Assembly (NCBI GenBank): GCA_937967375.1
Contig: CALCJF010000042.1
Coordinates: 1 to 55,935 of the forward strand
Direction of reading: 5' to 3'
DNA from: an uncultured Leucobacter sp.
GTDB lineage: Bacteria; Actinomycetota; Actinomycetes; Actinomycetales; Microbacteriaceae
Length of the DNA stretch: 55,935 nt
Part shown: positions 27,459 through 36,039 of the stretch, one piece after another
How the letters are laid out: each line of letters starts with the position of its first letter
Position numbering within the stretch: the stretch's first letter is position 1
Program-made: the position numbers and the translations under genes
The notes under the pieces: generated by a model
The model's input: the letters and a program-made list of their open reading frames with translations, nothing else
Databases searched by the model: none
What the model was told of the DNA's origin: nothing

Positions 27459-28631
27459 TCACTTGCCCTTGGCGTCGATGAGGGTCTGCACGGCTTCTTT
27501 GGTGTCAGTGTAGGCGACCTTCACTTTGCCCGACTTGATCGCCTCGGTTGCATCGGCCACCGCAGATTTGGTGTCGGCGCTGAGCGCCGGGGTGTCTTGC
27601 AAGCTCAGACCGCCGTTTGCGACGGTCAGTTCGTAGCTCTTCGTGCCGAAGCTGCCGTTTTCGATGTCTTTGATCGCCTGCACGTAGGTGTCGGTGTAGT
27701 TCCAGAGCACCGAGGTGAGCACAGTGTCGGGGTTTGTGGTCATGCCGGTCACGTCACCGATCGTCGCAATGTACGAGATCGGGTAGCCGGTCTGCGCGGT
27801 TTCGATCGCTTGCAGGTAGCCGATGGTCGCACCGTCGCCCATGCCCATGATCACATCGGCACCCGCCGCAATCACCTGGTTCGTCACGCTCGTGCCGCCG
27901 GCCGAATCACCGTAATTCGCGGGGCCGACATAAGCGAGCACCACCTCGATCGAGGGATCGACGCTGTAGACGCCCTGCGCGAAGCCGCCCGCCATCAAGA
28001 ACCAATTCAAGTTCTCTGCAGACGCGACAATGCCGACCTTTTTAGTCTGGGTCTTCTTAGCTGCGGCGATGCCCGCGAGATAGGCACCCTGCTGCGGCTG
28101 CGGGATCGCGGTCGCCACCTTGCCCGGCACGTTCGCCTCGTAGTCGACGACGAGCGTCGGAACGCCGGTCTGCTCGCCCACCCGCTTGCCCGCCGCATTG
28201 AAGCCGCTGGCGTGAGCGATCACCAGGCCGACGCCACTTTCGGCGACCTGAGTGAGGATCGTCTCGGTGTTGTCGTAGCCAACGTTCGAATGGTCTTCGA
28301 CCTTGATGCCGAGCTCATCGGCGGCCTGCTGCGCCGCGAGCAGACCCTGCTGATTCCAGCCGTGGTCCGATTCCTTCTCAGGGGTGACTATCGCGAAGCT
28401 CTTGACCGGTGCGGCCAGAACATCGCCCGGCGTGGTCGAGTCGCCGCGGCCGGAGCACCCGGCGGTGAGGGCGAGGCCCGCCGTCACAAGCAGCGCGAGC
28501 GCCGCACGCACTGCCTTTCGGCTGCGCCCGACACGGGCACGGCCCATCGCCTGCAAGCTGATCGCCGCCGTTGCCGATTTGGTTGCCGCGTCTGCGCGCA
28601 TGATCCTCGTTCCCATCGTTTGCACCGCCAT
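27459..28631 (-). CDS. BMP-family substrate-binding lipoprotein of the ABC importer
   Basis: Up to 390 residues; the start is uncertain because ATG codons at 28631, 28616, 28601 and 28547 are all in frame. The lipobox is clear (LALTAGCSG, Cys about residue 59). The mature part matches the PnrA/Med/BMP family: FAIVTPEKESDHGWNQQG, VIAHASGFNAAGKRVGEQTGVPTLVVD, QQGAYLAGIAAAKKTQTKKVGIVASAENLNWF, and ADVIMGMGDGATIGYLQAI. It is the first gene of the importer operon, about 70 nt before the ATPase. Known members bind nucleosides or related autoinducers; the ligand here is inferred only. Confidence 0.9.
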   Translation of the reverse strand: MAVQTMGTRIMRADAATKSATAAISLQAMGRARVGRSRKAVRAALALLVTAGLALTAGCSGRGDSTTPGDVLAAPVKSFAIVTPEKESDHGWNQQGLLAAQQAADELGIKVEDHSNVGYDNTETILTQVAESGVGLVIAHASGFNAAGKRVGEQTGVPTLVVDYEANVPGKVATAIPQPQQGAYLAGIAAAKKTQTKKVGIVASAENLNWFLMAGGFAQGVYSVDPSIEVVLAYVGPANYGDSAGGTSVTNQVIAAGADVIMGMGDGATIGYLQAIETAQTGYPISYIATIGDVTGMTTNPDTVLTSVLWNYTDTYVQAIKDIENGSFGTKSYELTVANGGLSLQDTPALSADTKSAVADATEAIKSGKVKVAYTDTKEAVQTLIDAKGK

Positions 28632-28729
28632 ACCCGCGGCGGTCTATTCAATGATTCTGAACGAAGGCATTGCAATGGACCACGCGCCTTAGCGTTGGTG
28701 GGCGGAGTGGTCTACCCGACAACGATGAT

Positions 28730-29179
28730 TCAGTCCGAGGCCGGCGCGAAATAGGCCGGATGATCCTCGAACTTCGGCATATCGGTGTAGAACGCCCACT
28801 GATAGCACGACTCGGCGATTGGGTCTCGCGCCAGATCGCCAATGCAGATCATGTCGCGGTAGCGGGCCTTGCTTTGCTGCTCGTAGTGCACGCGGCACAG
28901 CACCCGAAAACCCTCGTCGCCTTCACCCGCAATTCGGTGCTCCGTTGGCGCCCAGCACTCGGTTTCAGTTGGGTTGCCGTCTATCGCTGCGTCGCGGGTC
29001 GCAATATCGCCGAGCGCGGCAAGCGCGGTCGCATCCTGCTCGCTCGGCGGGGCTGCCCTCCCCGCGCTTCCCTGGTCGTCGGTGCGCTCAGCGGTGTCGC
29101 CAGCGCACGCGGCGAGCCCGAGGCAGGCGGCAAGCCACAGCGCGGCCACGGCGGCAATCGAAAATGGTCGCCGAGCCAT
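28730..29179 (-). CDS. Small secreted lipoprotein of unknown function
   Basis: 149 residues from ATG 29179, with TAGTTT ending 8 nt before it. A short signal peptide leads to a lipobox (LGLAACAGD, Cys about residue 25). The mature domain is acidic and includes four further cysteines (in TECWAP, VLCRVHY, DMICIGD, ESCYQW) that could make two disulphides. The start is 11 nt downstream of the Mqo stop, so it may be read through from that gene. No family recognised. Confidence 0.7.
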   Translation of the reverse strand: MARRPFSIAAVAALWLAACLGLAACAGDTAERTDDQGSAGRAAPPSEQDATALAALGDIATRDAAIDGNPTETECWAPTEHRIAGEGDEGFRVLCRVHYEQQSKARYRDMICIGDLARDPIAESCYQWAFYTDMPKFEDHPAYFAPASD

Positions 29180-29190
29180 CGAAGGCGAAA

Positions 29191-30714
29191 CTACGCCGTG
29201 ACGGCGTCGACTTCGACGGCCTGAGTCGCGTCGGTCGAAGCGATCAGACCAAGCGTCTCGCCGGTTGTCTGAAGGGTCTCGGCTGCGAGGGCCGCGTCAT
29301 GGTTGACACCGGTGCCGTAAGCGGGAATGCGCTTCAGCACCTCTGCCTTCCATTCGCTCTCGAACTTCTCTGGGAAGCACTTCTGCATGACGTCGAGCAT
29401 GGCGTGCACCGCCGTAGAAGCACCCGGCGAAGCACCGAGCAGGCCGGCGATGCTGCCCTCGGCACCGGTGATGACCTCGGTGCCGAACTGCAGAATGCCG
29501 CCCTTCTGCGGGTCTTTCTTCATCACCTGCACGCGCTGGCCGGCGGTGATCATGTGCCAGTCTTCAGAGCGAGCCGAGGGCATGTACTCGCGCAGAGCCT
29601 CGAGCTGCTTCTCGCGGCTCGCGAAGAGCTCGGTCAGCAGATACTTCTCAAGACCGAATTCTTTGAGACCGACCTGAATCATCGGGCCGAGGTTATGCGT
29701 ACGAATCGAACCCGGCAGATCCCACCACGAACCCTTCTTCAAGAAGTTCGGGCTGAAGCCTGCATACGGGCCGAACAATAGGCTCGCCTTGCCGTCGACG
29801 ATGCGGGTGTCAAGGTGCGGCACCGACATCGGGGGCGCACCGACGGCCGCCTTGCCGTATACCTTGGCGCGGTGCTCGCGCACGACCTCGGGGTTGTCGC
29901 AGCGCAAGAACTTGCCGCTGATCGGAAACCCGCCGAAGCCCTTGATCTCGGGAATGCCAGACGACTGCAGCAGCGAAAGCGCGCCACCACCGGCGCCCAC
30001 GAATACGAAGCGAGCGTTCAGCGTGCTGGTCGAGTAGCCCGCGCGGTGGCGAATGTCGATGTCCCAGCTGCCGTCGTTCAAGCGGCGCAGCTTGGTGGCC
30101 TCCTGGCCGAGCGAGAGAGTCGCGCCCGATGCGACGAGCTGGCTGATGAGCTGGCGGGTAACCTCGCCGAAGTCGACATCGGTGCCGCTCTCTGAACGGG
30201 TTGCAGCGAACACCTCGCTCTTCGAGCGGCGCTCGACGAGCATCGGAGCCCACTCGGCGATCTTCTCGGGGTCTTCACTGAACTCCATGTCGGAGAACAA
30301 CGGCTCGCCCTTCAGCGTCTCGAAGCGGCGACGCAGGTAGTCGACGTTCTTCTCTCCCTGCACGAAGGTCATGTGCGGAGTCGCGTTGATGAAGCCGCTC
30401 GGCTCACCGAGCACGCCCTGCTTGACGAGCGAAGACCACCACTGGCGTGAGAGCTGAAACTGCTCATTGATCTCGATGGCCTTCTTGGCGCTGAGGCTGC
30501 CGTCGGCCGCCTCAGGCATGTAGTTCAGCTCGCAGAGCGCGGCGTGGCCGGTGCCCGCGTTGTTCCAAGCGTTGCTGGATTCGGTCGCCACCTCAGTGCG
30601 GGACTCGATGATCTGAATCGTCCAGTCCGGCTGCACCTGCTGAATGAGGGTGCCGAGAGTGGCGCTCATAATGCCGCCGCCGATGAGTGCTACGTCAACC
30701 GTGTTCTTGCTCAC
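29191..30714 (-). CDS. mqo: Malate:quinone oxidoreductase
   Basis: 507 residues from GTG 30714; TAGAAT ends 8 nt upstream and the N terminus then matches the family. An ATG at 30741 is the alternative. It is a peripheral membrane FAD enzyme that oxidises malate to oxaloacetate and passes electrons to quinone. Evidence: FAD dinucleotide motif VALIGGGIMSATLG at residues 7-20, then SSNAWNNAGTGHAALCELNYMPE, which is nearly diagnostic of Mqo, and DVDFGEVTRQL, HLDTRIVDGKASLLFGPYAGFSP and EGSIAGLLGASPGASTAV further on. Length is normal. The upstream radA gene ends 82 nt before it. Confidence 0.94.
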   Translation of the reverse strand: MSKNTVDVALIGGGIMSATLGTLIQQVQPDWTIQIIESRTEVATESSNAWNNAGTGHAALCELNYMPEAADGSLSAKKAIEINEQFQLSRQWWSSLVKQGVLGEPSGFINATPHMTFVQGEKNVDYLRRRFETLKGEPLFSDMEFSEDPEKIAEWAPMLVERRSKSEVFAATRSESGTDVDFGEVTRQLISQLVASGATLSLGQEATKLRRLNDGSWDIDIRHRAGYSTSTLNARFVFVGAGGGALSLLQSSGIPEIKGFGGFPISGKFLRCDNPEVVREHRAKVYGKAAVGAPPMSVPHLDTRIVDGKASLLFGPYAGFSPNFLKKGSWWDLPGSIRTHNLGPMIQVGLKEFGLEKYLLTELFASREKQLEALREYMPSARSEDWHMITAGQRVQVMKKDPQKGGILQFGTEVITGAEGSIAGLLGASPGASTAVHAMLDVMQKCFPEKFESEWKAEVLKRIPAYGTGVNHDAALAAETLQTTGETLGLIASTDATQAVEVDAVTA

Positions 30715-30796
30715 GATCTTTAATTCTACCTCTCCTGGCATGCATCGGTGCCATTGCATCGTTTCGGGCGTCGGCCCGAATGATTCACGGCGAGGA

Positions 30797-32125
30797 TCAG
30801 CCCTCACCCCAGGCAAGCTGCCTCGCCCGGCGCAGTGTGCCCGCCTCCGCGTCGATCAGGCCGCGATAGCCGAGCCGCCGCGCCTCGCTCGCCCGTTGCG
30901 TGCCGCCGACAACCGGCCTGATCTCGCCGGCGAGGCTGAGCTCGCCGATTGCCGCAAGGTCGTGCGGCAGCGGCCTGTCGGCGACCGCAGAGATCACCGC
31001 GAGGGCGATTGCGAGATCGGCCGCCGGCTCGACGAGGCGCACGCCGCCAACGGTGGAGACGTAGACGTCTTTGTCGTGCAGCTTCACCCCGACCCGCCGC
31101 TCGAGCACGGCGAGAATCATCGCGACGCGCGCCGAGTCGACCCCGCTCGTCACGCGGCGCGGATTCGGTGTCGCGCTGCCCGCCACGAGTGCCTGCACTT
31201 CGACGGGCAGCGCGCGCCTGCCCTCCATGGCGACGGTCGCACAGGTGCCACTCACTGGCTCCTGCCCCCTGCTGAGAAACAGCCCGGAAGGGTCTGGAAC
31301 CTCTGCGATGCCGCCGCTCGTCATTTCGAAGCAGCCGATCTCATCGGTCGGGCCGAAGCGGTTCTTCAAGCTGCGCAGGAAGCGCAGCGCGCTCTGTCTG
31401 TCGCCCTCGAAGTGACAGACCACGTCGACGAGGTGTTCGAGCAGGCGCGGCCCAGCGACGCTGCCGTCTTTTGTGACGTGCCCGACAAGCACGATCGGCA
31501 GCTCCCTCGCCTTCGCCTCGCGAATCAGCGCGCTCGCGACCTCGCGCACCTGGGCTGGCCCGCCGGCGCTGCCCTCGACCTGATCGCTCGCAAGGGTCTG
31601 CACCGAGTCGACGATCACGAGTTCGGGCTGCACGGCCTCGATGTGGCCGAGCACGGTCGCGAGGTCATTTTCGCTCGCAAGATAGAGGGAGTCGTGCAGG
31701 GCACCGGTGCGCTCGGCGCGCATGCGAATTTGCCCCGTCGACTCTTCGCCGCTCGCGTACAGCACACGGGCCCCAGTGCTCGAGACCCTCGCGGCAACGT
31801 CGAGCAGCAGCGTCGACTTGCCGACACCAGGCTCGCCCGAGAACAGCACCGCCGCACCCGGCACAATACCGCCGCCGAGCACCCGATCGAGCTCGCCGAT
31901 GCCGCTCGGCCGATGCACCGCAGAGTCGGCGGCGAGTTCGGTGATCGGTCTCGCCTCGCGACCCTGCGCTGGTGCAACGGCGCGCACGGTCTTGCCGAGG
32001 GTCGCACGCGGCGCGCCTGCCTCGGCGACGGTGCCCCACTGCTGGCACTCGCCGCAGCGACCGACCCACTTCGGGGCCTGCCAGCCGCACTCAGAGCACA
32101 CGTATGCGCTGTTGTTTTTTGCCAT
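30797..32125 (-). CDS. radA: DNA repair protein RadA
   Basis: 442 residues, ATG 32125; TAGTGT ends 6 nt before the ATG, so transcription is probably leaderless. RadA is a RecA-like ATPase that promotes branch migration in recombinational repair. Domains: N-terminal C4 zinc finger (Cys10, Cys13, Cys24, Cys27), RecA core with Walker A GEPGVGKST (97-105) and Walker B VIVDSVQT, the diagnostic KNRFG motif (254-258), and a C-terminal Lon-like domain. Normal length. The upstream region contains a long hairpin at 32202-32260. Confidence 0.95.
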   Translation of the reverse strand: MAKNNSAYVCSECGWQAPKWVGRCGECQQWGTVAEAGAPRATLGKTVRAVAPAQGREARPITELAADSAVHRPSGIGELDRVLGGGIVPGAAVLFSGEPGVGKSTLLLDVAARVSSTGARVLYASGEESTGQIRMRAERTGALHDSLYLASENDLATVLGHIEAVQPELVIVDSVQTLASDQVEGSAGGPAQVREVASALIREAKARELPIVLVGHVTKDGSVAGPRLLEHLVDVVCHFEGDRQSALRFLRSLKNRFGPTDEIGCFEMTSGGIAEVPDPSGLFLSRGQEPVSGTCATVAMEGRRALPVEVQALVAGSATPNPRRVTSGVDSARVAMILAVLERRVGVKLHDKDVYVSTVGGVRLVEPAADLAIALAVISAVADRPLPHDLAAIGELSLAGEIRPVVGGTQRASEARRLGYRGLIDAEAGTLRRARQLAWGEG

Positions 32126-32201
32126 GCTGCGACACTACCGCGCACCCCCGACGCTGAGCAGTTCGACCCCTGTTCACACCGCCGCGCGCCTCCCCTTACC
32201 G

Positions 32202-32260
32202 GCAGACAGTCAGTAGATGTCGTTCGCATAGGCTTGATGCGACGTCTACTGACTGTCTGC
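32202..32260. repeat. 59-bp imperfect palindrome between radA and a DUF808 gene
   Basis: Left arm from 32202 (GCAGACAGTCAGTAGA, then T, GTCG, a TTC bulge and GCAT) pairs with the right arm ending at 32260; the loop is about 7 nt (AGGCTTG). A shorter outer pair, CCTTACC (32194-32200) and GGTAAGG (32272-32278), flanks it. It lies in a divergent intergenic region, not after a gene, and has no T-tract, so it is unlikely to be a simple terminator. It could be a REP-like element, an operator, or a cruciform site. Confidence 0.7.
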
Positions 32261-32350
32261 GGGATCGACGAGGTAAGGCGGGTCCCCGGGTAAAGTTGAG
32301 CACGACACCGGCGTGGCGATCCTCGCCCCTGAGAACGAACGAAGGCCCCC

Positions 32351-33373
32351 GTGAGCGCAAGCTTCTTCGCACTGCTTGATGACATCGCCGTGCTAGCAAA
32401 GGCTGCAGCCGCATCGATCGACGATGTGGTGGCGGGCGCAGCAAAGGCATCGGCCAAGTCGGCAGGCGTGGTGATCGACGATGCCGCGGTGACGCCACAG
32501 TATGTGCAGGGCATCAGCCCGAAGCGCGAGCTGCCGGTCATCTGGAAGATCACACGAGGCTCGCTGATCAACAAGGCGATCATCATCGTCGCGATCATGC
32601 TGCTGAGCCTGTGGGCGCCATGGGTGTTCCCCTGGCTGCTACTCGTCGGCGGCACCTACCTCGCATATGAGGGCGCCGAGAAGGTCTGGCACTGGATCGC
32701 GGCAAAGCGCGGCGGGCATGCGTCGCATGGCGCCACTGACGAGCCCGCCGCACAAAACGATCATCACAGCAAAGAACTCGACTACGAGAACAGCAACGAG
32801 CACACTGTTGAAGAGGTACTCCAACGCACCGAGACGTCTGAGAAGCAGATCGTCGCGAGCGCGGTGCGCACCGACCTGGTGCTTTCGACCGAGATCATGT
32901 TGATCTCACTTGCAAACATCGACAGCAACTCGTGGGGCATGCGCCTCGCGATGCTGATCACAGTCGCGGTGCTGATGACGGTCGCGGTCTACGGCACGGT
33001 CGCCCTGCTCGTGAAGATGGACGACGCGGGCTTCTGGCTGCGCCGCAGGCGACCCCGCGCGCTCAAGGTGTTCGGCACCTGGCTCGTGAAGGCCATGCCG
33101 TGGGTGTTTCGCGCGCTCAGCATCGTGGGTGTGGTCGCGATGCTCTGGGTCGGCGGCCATATCTTGATCGCAAACCTCTCCGAAGTCGGGGTGCCCTGGT
33201 ACTACGACGCGCTGCACGCAGTGGAAGAAGCACTGCATGCTCTACCCGGTGCGCTGGTCTGGATCGTCGACAGCGCGCTCTCGGCCGTCTTCGGCCTTGC
33301 CTGGGGTGCGATCGTGGTTGTCGCGCTCGGAGCCATCGCCCGACTGCGCTTCAAGAAGCCCGCCGCCCACTAG
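32351..33373 (+). CDS. DUF808-family membrane protein
   Basis: 340 residues, GTG 32351 with AAGG upstream. The N terminus (FFALLDDIAVLAKAAAASIDDVVAGAAKASAKSAGVVIDDAAVTPQYV) is the highly conserved signature of DUF808 (YedI-like) proteins. Five or six transmembrane helices follow (LINKAIIIVAIMLLSL, AMLITVAVLMTVAVYGTVALLVK, ALSIVGVVAMLWVGGHI, VFGLAWGAIVVVALGAIARL). A His/Glu/Asn-rich loop (HASHGATDEPAAQNDHHSKELDYEN) lies about residue 121-150. It is an inner-membrane protein of unknown function; intact and full length. Confidence 0.9.
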   Translation: MSASFFALLDDIAVLAKAAAASIDDVVAGAAKASAKSAGVVIDDAAVTPQYVQGISPKRELPVIWKITRGSLINKAIIIVAIMLLSLWAPWVFPWLLLVGGTYLAYEGAEKVWHWIAAKRGGHASHGATDEPAAQNDHHSKELDYENSNEHTVEEVLQRTETSEKQIVASAVRTDLVLSTEIMLISLANIDSNSWGMRLAMLITVAVLMTVAVYGTVALLVKMDDAGFWLRRRRPRALKVFGTWLVKAMPWVFRALSIVGVVAMLWVGGHILIANLSEVGVPWYYDALHAVEEALHALPGALVWIVDSALSAVFGLAWGAIVVVALGAIARLRFKKPAAH

Positions 33374-33467
33374 GCAGAGAGCGACGCCGCACAGACCCTG
33401 GTAAGCCAGAGCTCACATCACCGTGGCTCTCAGGAAGCGAGCAGCGGCGCGCAATAGCATACCCCTC

Positions 33468-34082
33468 ATGGGTATACGAAGCTTTGTCGCCACAGTCTCG
33501 CTCGTCGCCGCGCTCAGCGTCGGCGCGGTCGCCCTCGCCGGGTGCAGCACAGCGGCAGAGCCGGCCGGCGGCACAGCCACAAACGAACCCTCGAGTTCGA
33601 CGGCGCAGATGCTCGACGCACTGAACCTCGATCCGGCCGACCCCAAGACCATGATCGAGGCACTCGATGCCATGCCCGTCGCCGAGCGCCCGGGCGACCT
33701 GATCGTTTCGGTGCTGCCCACGTCTCTGCAGCTGCAGCCGGGTGAGCCCGACGAGGTATCGATCACGCTCGCTCACGAAAACTTCTACCTCTCGATCGCT
33801 CCGTTTGTGTCAGAAACCCACCCATGCACCTTTCACAGCCTCACCACGTGCCTTGGAGAGTTGCAGAACACCCCGGTCGAGCTGACCGTCACCGATGCGA
33901 CGAACGGCGAGGTAATCGTGTCGAAACGCACGAGCACCGCAGACAATGGTTTCGTCGGCGTCTGGCTGCCGCGGGGCGGCGAGTTTTCGGTTCGCATCGA
34001 TTCGGCTCAGGGCAGTGCCGAGCAAACGGTGAAGACGGGCGACGAGGATCCGACCTGCCTCACGACGCTGCAGCTGGTTTAG
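33468..34082 (+). CDS. Secreted lipoprotein of unknown function
   Basis: 204 residues from ATG 33468. There is no ribosome site, but TAGCAT (33455-33460) ends 7 nt before the ATG, which fits leaderless translation; GTG 33423 is an in-frame alternative. The signal sequence (SFVATVSLVAALSVGAVALAGC) ends in a lipobox with Cys about residue 25. The mature part is Thr/Ser/Pro rich, then a beta-rich domain (LQPGEPDEVSITLAHENFYLSIAPFV, PVELTVTDATNGEVIVSKRT, FVGVWLPRGGEFSVRID) with four cysteines. No family recognised. Confidence 0.7.
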   Translation: MGIRSFVATVSLVAALSVGAVALAGCSTAAEPAGGTATNEPSSSTAQMLDALNLDPADPKTMIEALDAMPVAERPGDLIVSVLPTSLQLQPGEPDEVSITLAHENFYLSIAPFVSETHPCTFHSLTTCLGELQNTPVELTVTDATNGEVIVSKRTSTADNGFVGVWLPRGGEFSVRIDSAQGSAEQTVKTGDEDPTCLTTLQLV

Positions 34083-34122
34083 GGGCACGCCCGCGGTCGG
34101 CGGTTACGACTAGCGTTAAAGC

Positions 34123-35910
34123 GTGAGTACGACCGCCACCCCGAGCACACCACGCTGGTGCATAGTCGGGTCGGCTCGCGTCGACGACGGCAACGAAAGC
34201 AGCAACGACAAGGATCGCGGCATGCTCGCGGCGGTCGAAGTCGATTCCGCGGGCGCTCGCTCAGAGCCTCACCTGTTCGCCGCGCGAGACTTCGCGGCGT
34301 TCGTCGCCGCGCGCGAGACCGAGGCTCCTCGACGCTGGGTCTGGCACGACACCGCCTCGCGCTACCCCGCACTGCTCAAGGCCGGCGTTCGGGTCGAGCG
34401 CTGCTACGACCTGCGGCTGTGCCATCAGATTCTCGCCGCCTCGAGCTTCGTGGCCGACGCGGCCGAACTGCTTGCTGCGAACGAATGGGCAGTTGCCGCA
34501 GAGGCAGGCGAACCGGCAAGGCCTCAGGAAGGGCCAGCGCTCTTCGAGATCGAGGCAGCGCCCCGCCACCGCGGAGCACCCGATTCGCTTGCTGCCGCCC
34601 TCGAGGAGTTCGACAGACAGCGGGCGGCGCTCGAGCATGCCAGCAACCCGCACCGGCTCGCGCTGCTGCTGTCGGCAGAATCGGCCGGAGCGCTCATCGC
34701 CACCGAGCTTTCACACGCAGGGGTGCCGTGGGACGAGGCCGAGCACGATCGCATTCTGACCGAGACGCTCGGCTCGAGGCCGCCGGTCGGGGCGAAGCCG
34801 GAGCGCATGGTGCAGCTCGGCGAGGCTGTTCGAACGGCGCTCGGCGACCCGCACGCGAGCCTCGACTCGCCGCCGAAGCTACTAAAGTCGCTTCGGGCAG
34901 CCGGAATAGAGGTATCTTCCACATCACGTTGGGAGCTCGCCGAGCACGAGCACCCGGCCGTGCCGCTACTGCTTCAGTACAAGAAGCTCGCTCGCCTCTT
35001 CAGCGCAAACGGCTGGGCCTGGCTCGACGAGTGGGTGCAGGGTGGTCGCTACCGACCCGTCTACGTGCCCGGCGGCGTAGTGACGGGACGCTGGGCTTCG
35101 AGTGGTGGCGGCGCACTGCAGCTGCCCCGGCTGCTGCGGCCCGCGCTCTGCGCCGACTCCGGCTGGCTGCTCGTTTCTGCTGACGTGTCGCAGCTCGAGC
35201 CGCGAGTGCTCGCCGCGATGGCGGGCGACCGGGCGATGGCGAGCGCCGGCCGAGGCAGAGATCTTTATGCAGGCATCGTCGAGAGTGGGGCGGTTGCCAC
35301 CCGTCAGGAGGCGAAGATCGCGGTGCTCGGTGCCATGTATGGCTCGACCACTGGTGATGCGGGGCGCCTGGTGCCGCGGCTGCGGCGAGCGTTCCCGGCT
35401 GCGATGCGACTCGTCGACGAGGCGGCCGCTGTGGGTGAGCAAGGAGGCGTGGTGACCACCTGGCTTGGCCGAAGCTCGCACCCTCCGGGCGCAGAGTGGA
35501 ATGCCCTGCAAGAATCCGCCAGCCTGCCCGAGGCCTCGAAGAGAGACGAAGAGCTCGCGAGGCGCGTCGCCAGAGAGTTCGGGCGGTTCACCCGCAACTT
35601 CGTCGTGCAGGGCACGGCGGCGGAGTGGGCGCTGGCGTGGATGGCTCAGTTGCGCCTGCGCCTTGCCGCGTTTCCCGAAGGCGCGGAACAAGCACCCGCG
35701 AGCTCATCCGGACCAGTGTTCGAGCACCGACCTCACCTTGCATTCTTCTTGCACGACGAGGTCATCGTGCATACCCCGCGAGAACACGCCGAGGCGGTGG
35801 CCGAAGCCATCGAGCGGGCCGCAGCAGACGCGGGCAGGTTGCTGTTCGGCGAGGCTCCGGTAGATTTCAGGCTCGATTTGCGCATTTCAGAGCGTGCGCT
35901 CAAAGACTGA
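34123..35910 (+). CDS. Family-A DNA polymerase lacking the 5'-3' nuclease domain
   Basis: 595 residues from GTG 34123; TAGCGT (34111-34116) ends 6 nt before it (probably leaderless). The polymerase core has motif A VSADVSQLEPR (Asp354, Glu359), an O-helix RQEAKIAVLGAMYG (Arg394, Lys398, Tyr406), and motif C LHDEV (His544-Asp545-Glu546). The N-terminal half occupies the place of the 3'-5' exonuclease but lacks an obvious DxE motif, so proofreading may be lost; no 5' nuclease is present. Such short Pol I-like proteins occur in many Actinobacteria in addition to normal PolA. A DNA repair or translesion role is inferred. Confidence 0.88.
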   Translation: MSTTATPSTPRWCIVGSARVDDGNESSNDKDRGMLAAVEVDSAGARSEPHLFAARDFAAFVAARETEAPRRWVWHDTASRYPALLKAGVRVERCYDLRLCHQILAASSFVADAAELLAANEWAVAAEAGEPARPQEGPALFEIEAAPRHRGAPDSLAAALEEFDRQRAALEHASNPHRLALLLSAESAGALIATELSHAGVPWDEAEHDRILTETLGSRPPVGAKPERMVQLGEAVRTALGDPHASLDSPPKLLKSLRAAGIEVSSTSRWELAEHEHPAVPLLLQYKKLARLFSANGWAWLDEWVQGGRYRPVYVPGGVVTGRWASSGGGALQLPRLLRPALCADSGWLLVSADVSQLEPRVLAAMAGDRAMASAGRGRDLYAGIVESGAVATRQEAKIAVLGAMYGSTTGDAGRLVPRLRRAFPAAMRLVDEAAAVGEQGGVVTTWLGRSSHPPGAEWNALQESASLPEASKRDEELARRVAREFGRFTRNFVVQGTAAEWALAWMAQLRLRLAAFPEGAEQAPASSSGPVFEHRPHLAFFLHDEVIVHTPREHAEAVAEAIERAAADAGRLLFGEAPVDFRLDLRISERALKD

Positions 35911-35993
35911 AAACTCGCACGGCGGCAATGCTAGGGGCCTGCTGCCCGGCTCCGCTAGGGGTTTCTCCAAGGGGGAAAATCGGGTAGCATCGT

Positions 35994-36005
35994 TCCACCC
36001 GGGTG
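35994..36005. promoter_or_regulatory. Perfect palindrome upstream of the second M23 gene
   Basis: CCACCCGGGTGG is a perfect 12-bp palindrome about 35 bp before the ATG at 36040. Two direct copies of GCTAGGGG lie about 40-65 bp further upstream. A regulator site is plausible but its protein is unknown. Confidence 0.35.
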
Positions 36006-36039
36006 GTGCTCTCCGGTGATCCCGTGATATGGTAACGAA

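Noticed and set aside
30644..32293. 549-codon open frame on the plus strand opposite radA and the mqo start
   Set aside because: Covers the complement of radA, an unmistakable gene; composition is that of a shadow.
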